DNA of 64,000 bases, from positions 448,830 to 512,829 of the forward strand of contig JADQAV010000022.1 of assembly GCA_019775845.1 (NCBI GenBank), written 5' to 3'. Of the stretch, positions 57,129-64,000 are shown piece after piece; position 1 is the stretch's first letter, and every line of letters starts with the position of its first letter. Source of the stretch: Myrmaecium sp. VS I D KN 1 (lineage: Eukaryota > Ascomycota > Dothideomycetes > Valsariales > Valsariaceae). The notes under the pieces are model-generated. The model did not search any database. It was given only the letters and a program-made list of their open reading frames with translations, and had not been told where the DNA came from. The position numbers and the translations under genes are program-made.

Positions 57129-60100
57129 TTTTATTAGGGGCCTAAGGCTAGGGAGGCTGAAGACTCGCCTTACTAGAGGTAAGGCTTCATAAGCTAGTAT
57201 ATAACTATTATGTACTTATATATATAACCTCTTAGGGGTACCGTATAAACTAGCGAGCCCCCTTATACTCTTAACTTTCCTTCCTTAGATAATCCTTCTT
57301 ATCTTATAGTTAATTTATTAGGCTATTTCTAGCCGCAGTTTAGACTATAATATTAAGATTATTTTTTATCTAGTATACTAGGTTCCTCTAGTACTATATA
57401 GCTAATATAGAGATATTAGATATTAACCTAGATACTCTTACTAAGGAGGTTATATAACTATATAATAAGCTTATAACCACCTAGTAGTAAAACCGCGTAA
57501 TTAAAATACTTTATATAGAAATTAAATAACTCCGGAATTAGAGAATGGCTATAGTAATACCTTCTACTACCTTTATTACTAAAATCCTAATTATAATAGT
57601 TAAGGCCCTACTAAAACTATACTTCTCTAACCCGACCTGATATACTTATAACGACCTAAAAAGTACCTTATATTTAGGATAAACCTCTATATAAAACTAA
57701 TAATAGATACCTAATACTTTAATATAGAGGAGGAGAAGGCTTAGTATATCTTTAGCCGCCTAGGCGGAAAGGCCGCTTAGCGAATCTTATCTTAAATTAT
57801 AAATATATATAAAAGAAGGGAATAATAAGGTCCTATAAGTAGATAAGCTATACTAAGTTATAAATACTACCTTCGGGGATATTAATAGCTAGTAGAAGGC
57901 CCTTATATATATTAATAATATAAAGTAGGGATCTCGGGATCTGAATAAGTTCCTAAGTAAGTTTAATAAGGTTATAATTAAAGTCGGAGGTTTATCCTAG
58001 GCAGACGACTAGAAGAAGACCCTCTTCTAGACGGGTATTAATATAAAGCTCCTATAAGGGATAATCGGGGCTAAGAGAGATAAGTTATATAAATACTATT
58101 ATAACTAGCTTAGATAGGTAAATAAGGATTAGAAAGTAATAGCTTAAATCTAGAATTAAACTAATTATTATATAATACTAATATTCTAGTTATAGGCTCC
58201 TATTTAACTACCTTATAACTAGGATTAGATAAATTAGAAACCAACTAAGGTAAATACTATCGAGACTTACGGATAATAGCCTTATACGCGCATTAGATAA
58301 GTAACTTAGGACGAGTTATAAAAGAGACGGATAGAAAGGATATACTTTAGATATAATAAGAAGAACTACTTCGTAAGATAATACTAGCTACTTCTAGCCT
58401 GAAGGCCGAAATAAGTTATAGCTATATAAGATATAGAAAAGAAATTCTAATAATAAAGAGTACTAGTTAGCTAATAAAGAATAGGGAGATACGCTCGTAT
58501 AAAGTTACGAATAAGGGGATAATAGTATAAAATCTATAAAGTTTCTCTTTAATTAATAAGACTTTAAAAGATCGCGTATAAACTTATCTCCTTTTATCGT
58601 CTATACTATTATTAAAAAGGTATATATAGTATATACCCTAGTAGATAATAGGTATTTAAGTTACGGAATTATTAGTAAACGGTTTATATGAAAATATCGG
58701 CTTCTAACTTTTAAGATTAAACTTAGAAGAGTAATAGGGGTGGCTAATAGGAAAGGCTAGATTATATAGATTATATAAATAAGGCTAGATAATAAAATAT
58801 ATAATAAAAAAGGAACCTACTTCTATATCCTTTTAGACTATTTAGGATATAACTTAATCCTAGGAAAGATAAAGCTAGACTACTATAATACCTGGATAAA
58901 TTTAAAGCGAAGGAGAATCTTCCTTTATATAATAAGAGTTAAGCTTCGGGATAGAAGGAGAAAACCCCTATTAAAAATAGAAATTATTTAAGTATACGCC
59001 TCTATTTTAGGAGCCTTACTAGGAAAAGGAAAGAAAAAAAAGAAAAGTTTAAATATTTATAATAATCCTAGGGGATATCTAGAAGGTTTTTATATTTAAG
59101 AAGAAGCTTAACTCTTATATAAGCCTACCTAAGTAATACTAGGCTTATTTAGACTTATTTAAACTAGAAAACGCCTCCTTACTTCTATTATATTAGGGCC
59201 CCGGGGTTAACTACGATATTAAGCTTATATAAAAGGACGGAAAGGAGTTAAAGATATTATAAGGCCCTTTATATAATATAACCTAGGATAAATTAATAAT
59301 ATTAAGGAAAAAACTTATTAAGCTCTTAAATAAGAGCTTTATTAAGGTTAGCTATTCCTCTATAATAGCCCCGGTCTTTTTATATAAAAGCTAGAAGGAG
59401 GTATACGCTTCTATATAAATTATTAAGCCCTTAATATAATTACTAAAAAGAATAAATATCCTTTACTATTAATTTATAAAACCCTTAGATAGATCAGCTA
59501 AGGTAAATAGTTTATAAAACTAGATATTAGTATAGCCTTCTATAAGATCTAAATTACTAAAGAAAAAGAGTAGATAACGACTTTTTATATAAGATATAGC
59601 TTATATAAATAGCTAGTTACTCCCTTTAGCCTTATAAATATCCTAAATACTTTTTAAAAGTATATTAACTAGACTTTAAGGGAGTCTTTAGATAAGTTCT
59701 ACTTAGCCTATATAGATAATATATTAATATACTTAAATAGAAGCTTAGAAGGCTATTATATAAAGGTTAAAAAGATACTAGAGAAGCTAAAGGAAGCCGG
59801 GCTTTATTTAGATATTAATAAATATAAATTTAAATTAAAGGAGATTATTATCTCGGATTTATTATATAAATAGGAGGGGGAGTATAGATAGACCTTATAA
59901 AGATAAAAATAATATAAGAATAGAAAGCCCTATCTTCTATTAAAGAAGTAAGAGGATTCCTAGGCTTTAGAAACTTCTACTAATATTTTATAAAGGATTT
60001 TTTAAGGATTAAGAAGATATTCTTAGAAGGGCTAGTATTTACTATATTTAACCCCCTTTATACGATAGTTATTAAGAGTAATTCTTTAGATTATAATATT

Positions 60101-60870
60101 AGGAGAGGCCTCTCCTAGTATAATAAAAATAGTTTATTTAGGCTATATATCTTTTTCTTAAAGAAGAACTTACTAGTTAAGTATAACTATAAGATCTATA
60201 ATAAGGAACTACTAGCTATTATATAATACTTAGAGTAATAGGACTTAGAGCTAAGATTAATTAAGGAATTTAAAATTATTATAAATTATTAGAACTTAGA
60301 GTACTTCTTTAGCCCTAAGAAACTAATAGAGAGGTATATATAATAGTAGGTATTCTTTAACTGATCTAACTTCTACTTCTATTATAGAAAAGCTATAAAG
60401 AATAGCGTAGTAGACGCCCTATTAAGAAGATTATAAGATATACTAAATAATAAAAATAAGCGGGTAACCAGTTATATGATTTAACTAATTTACTAATTAG
60501 TTTTAAAAGAGTATATAATAATCTTACTACTAGCCCCTATTTTAGTAGAAGGAATCTCTTTAGAATAGGAAATAGTTAAGAATTATAATAAAGTCTACTA
60601 AGAAGTTTTCTAGACTATATAAAGCGGAGTCTAGTAGTTCTTTTTACGGCTCTAACTTAAGGTCTCTCTATAAAAGAATATGAACTAGACGAGGAAGGCT
60701 TTATCCTTTATTAGAAAAGACAATAGGCATAAGAGTATAAACTATTATATATAAAGATTATATAGGAGGCTTATAATTTGGATTTAGCTAGATATTTAGG
60801 ACAAGAATAAATATATATCTATATTACCTAAGTATATTTCTAGCTAAATATAAATAGGGATATTATTAGA
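57129..60870 (+). mobile_element. fossil Ty3/gypsy retrotransposon on plus, 3'-truncated
   Basis: 5' LTR 57129-57352 (224 bp), then gag-like sequence to about 59 kb, reverse transcriptase about 59.2-59.9 kb, RNase H about 60.0-60.45 kb, and the start of the integrase region to about 60.87 kb, where it stops at repeat D. Compared with the minus-strand copy, the integrase end and 3' LTR are absent. Broken in many places and RIP-affected; the age cannot be estimated from LTRs. Confidence 0.75.
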
Positions 60871-60879
60871 ACTAAGGCA

Positions 60880-61400
60880 TTATAATATGGTTATATTACA
60901 TTAAAACCACTAAATAAAGGCATTATAAGATGCCTGTAATACTAGGAACTGAGGTAAAGAACCAGCTGATTAGGAATTAAGCGGGGCCCAGAATTAGATG
61001 ATTTTGAATTAACTAAAGCCTAGACACAGATGATTTGGAATTAACTAAGGCCCAGACTTAGATAATTTAAAATTAACCAAGGCCTAGACTCAGGCCTAGA
61101 ACTAGCTAACTAGTTCCACTAAGTTAATTTTAAATTAATAGAAAACTCTATAAGAAACTAGAAGCCTAGTACCTATACTATACTAGGGGCTTAATATTAC
61201 CGCAGGGAAGGTCTATAAATAAGGCCTACCTATCTGTATCTAGAAAAACCATCTAAGTAATCCAGATAACTACTAGAATAATAAAACAGACTAGGGCTAA
61301 TTTATTACCTGTAAAATACTCCTCTAAAATCTTTTATAATTCCTTATATACTTAGTCACCTTAATCCTGTTTAACAGAAGGAACTCCTAAGAGAGGAAGG
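60880..61400 (+). repeat. unclassified repeat D, forward copy with tandem array
   Basis: Inverted relative to 52401-52734. Begins with several tandem units of about 32 bp (core AATTAACTAAGGCCTAGACT) between about 60975 and 61100. Less TA-rich than the surroundings. Confidence 0.6.
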
Positions 61401-64000
61401 GGAACTAGGAGGATATCTAGACCCTATATTACTTACTAAAGGACCTAGGAATAGAGTATAGTAAATCTTAGGAAGATAGGTAAATTTATAATAGTTATAA
61501 CCCTAAGTAGCTCCTTATCCTCTTTATATCCTCCCTACTATCCTCCTAATTTTTCTCCTATTCCTCTTAGAAGTTAGGGTCTTTACTACCTATAATCTAT
61601 CTATAATCCGTGCTATTCCTAGGAGTAGATAACCCCTATTAGGGTTTATATAGGGTCTTAAAGATATAAGGAAAGAGTATCTAATATTAAATAAGATAAA
61701 TTACTAAAGTCCTAATACTACCTTTAGCTCTTCCTTAAGTAATAAAAAACTCTTTTATATCTCCTAGTAGCTAGAGCTCCTCTAACTAGCTATTAATACT
61801 ATTAATATTACTTTTAGTATTAGTATAAGCCCTAGTCTATATTCTTTAGCGCTATTTAGTTTATATTAGCTTAGAAGGCCGCTTAGCACTACTTAGTACT
61901 ACTTAAGCTTATTTAGTACTATCTAAGGGTACCTAGTACCTCCTTAGGCTACTAGCTAGGGTAGTTTCTAAGATTATCCCTTCTTTAAGACTTAAGATAT
62001 CCTCGGCTCGCTTAATATCCGCTTTAAGGTTAGTATATACTATACTTATATTACTAAAATTTAAGTTACTTACTTCTAATTTCTTATATCTTTATATTAC
62101 TACTAACGCTATCTTCTATTTAGTAAACTAGCCTACTAGTTTTAAATCCTATTAGGCCTATTTTAGGCTATAGTTATATTAGCTAATTTTATCTAGTTTC
62201 TATCTACTATACTTACTTCCTCCTTAGTAAAGAGACATCTATAAAATACTAAAGCTAGTACTAAGTCGAAGAAATTTATATAAAAGATATATAAATAGAT
62301 ACTATAATAGATATAAAGATATAAAGATAGAAGTATACCGTTTTAGTACTAGTAAGAACCTTTAACGTCTTATCTTATCTTCTAGGAATACTATAGGAAT
62401 AAAATATATATATTATACTAAATAAGGGTAAGACTACTTCTCTATATATATTTTTTAGCCCTCTTTAACCTATATATTACTAACTTAGCTTTTTTACAGG
62501 TTCCTAAACTTATTAAGACCTAAATATAAGAACTTAGCACGCCCTTAATAAGAAGACGCGACTATAGAAGCAGAATCCTTACTATTCCGGTAAGAAATTT
62601 CACCCTAGATACTTAATAAAAAGCTATCGGAATAGAGAAAAAAATATATAGAATATTATAATAGCTTCTTCTATTTATACTAATAATTTTTCTTAAAAAC
62701 TTTTCTAAATATATAGGGACGGCTTTTTCATATTACCGGTTAATACACGGTCGCGTTTTTTTTATTAAGGGCGTGCTTAGATAGTTAATTAACTTAAAAT
62801 CTAATAGAATTACTACTAAGAGGGCCTCCGGGCCTTATAAAGAGGAGCTAGACGTACGTACTAAAGCTAGAGAAATTATTAGGGTTATTTAAAAGTATAC
62901 TTCCCTTCTAACTATAGTTAATCTACTTTAACTTCTATAGTACGTTTTCTAAATATCCTAAAGGTCTATACGCCTATATAGGTAATAATACTCTTAAATA
63001 GTTTAGACTAGTCTTATAGGGTAGGGACCGCTCTATCTTAGGGATTATATATAAAAGTACCGCGCTATTAAGGAGGTTATAAATAATAACGACCCTATTA
63101 TAGTAGCGTTATTACCTTTAATTAGTATCCTCCCTCTTTAGCTTTATTTAGTACTAATTAGCCCTTAGAAATATTAGATATATTTATTAGGATATATTAA
63201 TCTTATCCGTCGCCTTAACCTTTATAGTTAGTATAATATAGACCGTAATTAAGCTACTTAGAGTATTATAAATACTACTCTCTTTATATATCTCTTTATT
63301 CTAAAGTTAGTCGTTCCTATTACTCCTTACTACTCCCCTCGCTATTATAGCTATTAGTAATATCCTTTTCTAGTTTATTAATTTACTAGGGGTCTGCCCC
63401 CTTCTAAATACTATATAATATATATTTACTAGTTATATTATTTATTACCTAGGCTACTATAGTTAAATTACTTATTCTCTAGGCTTCTATAGTTATATAT
63501 ATATATAAATAGTAGAGTTTTTTACTCTTTTTATCTAGCTAGTATACTAGTTTCTTACTTACCTTCTATAGCTTTAATAACTTTAATAAAGCTATTATAT
63601 AAAGGTATTCTCTACTTTACTTATTTCCTATCTTTTATATTACTTAACTCCTTAGCTTACCTTAGTCTAGTAAGTCTATTATTAATATAGGCTAAAAAGC
63701 GCTATTAAAACCTAAAAATACTCTTTTAGGAAAAATAGAGAAAATATAGCTTTTATTTATCTCTTCTAGCCTTACTTTACCTCTTTCTTATTTATTTATT
63801 CCTCTTAATCCTTCTCTAGAACCTTATAAATATTAATAAACTTAAGTTTAGTCCTTTCTCCTAAATATTCTTTTTTCAGGGATAGTTCTTCTACTTAATA
63901 AAGTATTCTTATTATCCTTTAGTATTCTCTCTTCTATCCTTAATCTTTTCTACTTTATAAATATCTTCGCTATTTTCTAGTAACCTTATTACTATATATT
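61401..64000. other. TA-rich, RIP-affected repeat DNA to the window end
   Basis: No gene is seen. The sequence is dominated by TA and by words such as CTTAGT and TATTAG. Fragments of decayed elements are likely but I could not assign them. It runs past the window end. Confidence 0.5.
62537..62776. mobile_element. MITE-like element with terminal inverted repeats
   Basis: Left end GCACGCCCTTAATAAGAAGA, right end its near-perfect reverse complement (a run of A replaces G at the middle); the arms extend to about 27 bp with CGCGAC. The element is 240 bp. TTA flanks both ends (62534-62536 and 62777-62779), consistent with a 3 bp target duplication of the PIF/Harbinger type (TWA) or with a TA duplication of Tc1/mariner. 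The interior has no coding content. Confidence 0.6.

Overview
The window looks like a chromosome arm segment of a filamentous ascomycete (Pezizomycotina), probably Eurotiomycetes and perhaps Eurotiales; that placement is inferred from protein resemblance, not proven. Genes carry one to three short introns (about 50-250 bp) with GT..AG ends and often a CTAAC branch site. Coding DNA is GC-rich in third codon positions. From 51.6 kb the sequence turns abruptly into a TA-rich block of decayed repeats, the usual mark of repeat-induced point mutation (RIP).

Layout. 1-3.8 kb: no gene seen, only the 5' region of a 1559-residue protein with a C-terminal methyltransferase fold (3828-8507). 9.5-16.4 kb: a monoacylglycerol lipase, a cation diffusion facilitator resembling mitochondrial Mmt1/2, and a D-xylulose kinase, all on plus. 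16.4-19.4 kb: a gene-poor stretch with a TATA-type promoter, a cluster of degenerate direct repeats and an assembly gap. 19.4-23.6 kb: a divergent pair, an allantoate-permease-type MFS transporter (minus) and a GH105 unsaturated glycosyl hydrolase (plus). 24.5-32.2 kb: splicing factor Cwc22 (minus), the small subunit Dpm2 (plus) and a large WD40 protein of the DCAF6 type (minus). 32.2-40.6 kb: long non-coding stretches with two genes I do not recognise (35127-36325, 39002-39724). 40.6-46 kb: a small unrecognised protein and TFIIIA on minus, then RNA polymerase subunit Rpb6 head-to-head with TFIIIA, then S-formylglutathione hydrolase. 48.3-49.5 kb: a secreted CAP/PRY protein. 51.6-64 kb: fossil Ty3/gypsy pieces in opposite orientations, an inverted pair of another repeat, and a short element with terminal inverted repeats.

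Most genes are housekeeping: RNA polymerase and 5S transcription (TFIIIA, Rpb6), splicing (Cwc22), dolichol-phosphate-mannose synthesis (Dpm2), formaldehyde detoxification (S-formylglutathione hydrolase), lipid turnover and pentose use (xylulokinase). The GH105/transporter pair fits a small pectin-degradation module, with uptake of unsaturated oligosaccharides followed by intracellular hydrolysis. The oddest non-fossil signal is the repeat cluster at 17.7-18.6 kb, which I cannot assign to a known class.
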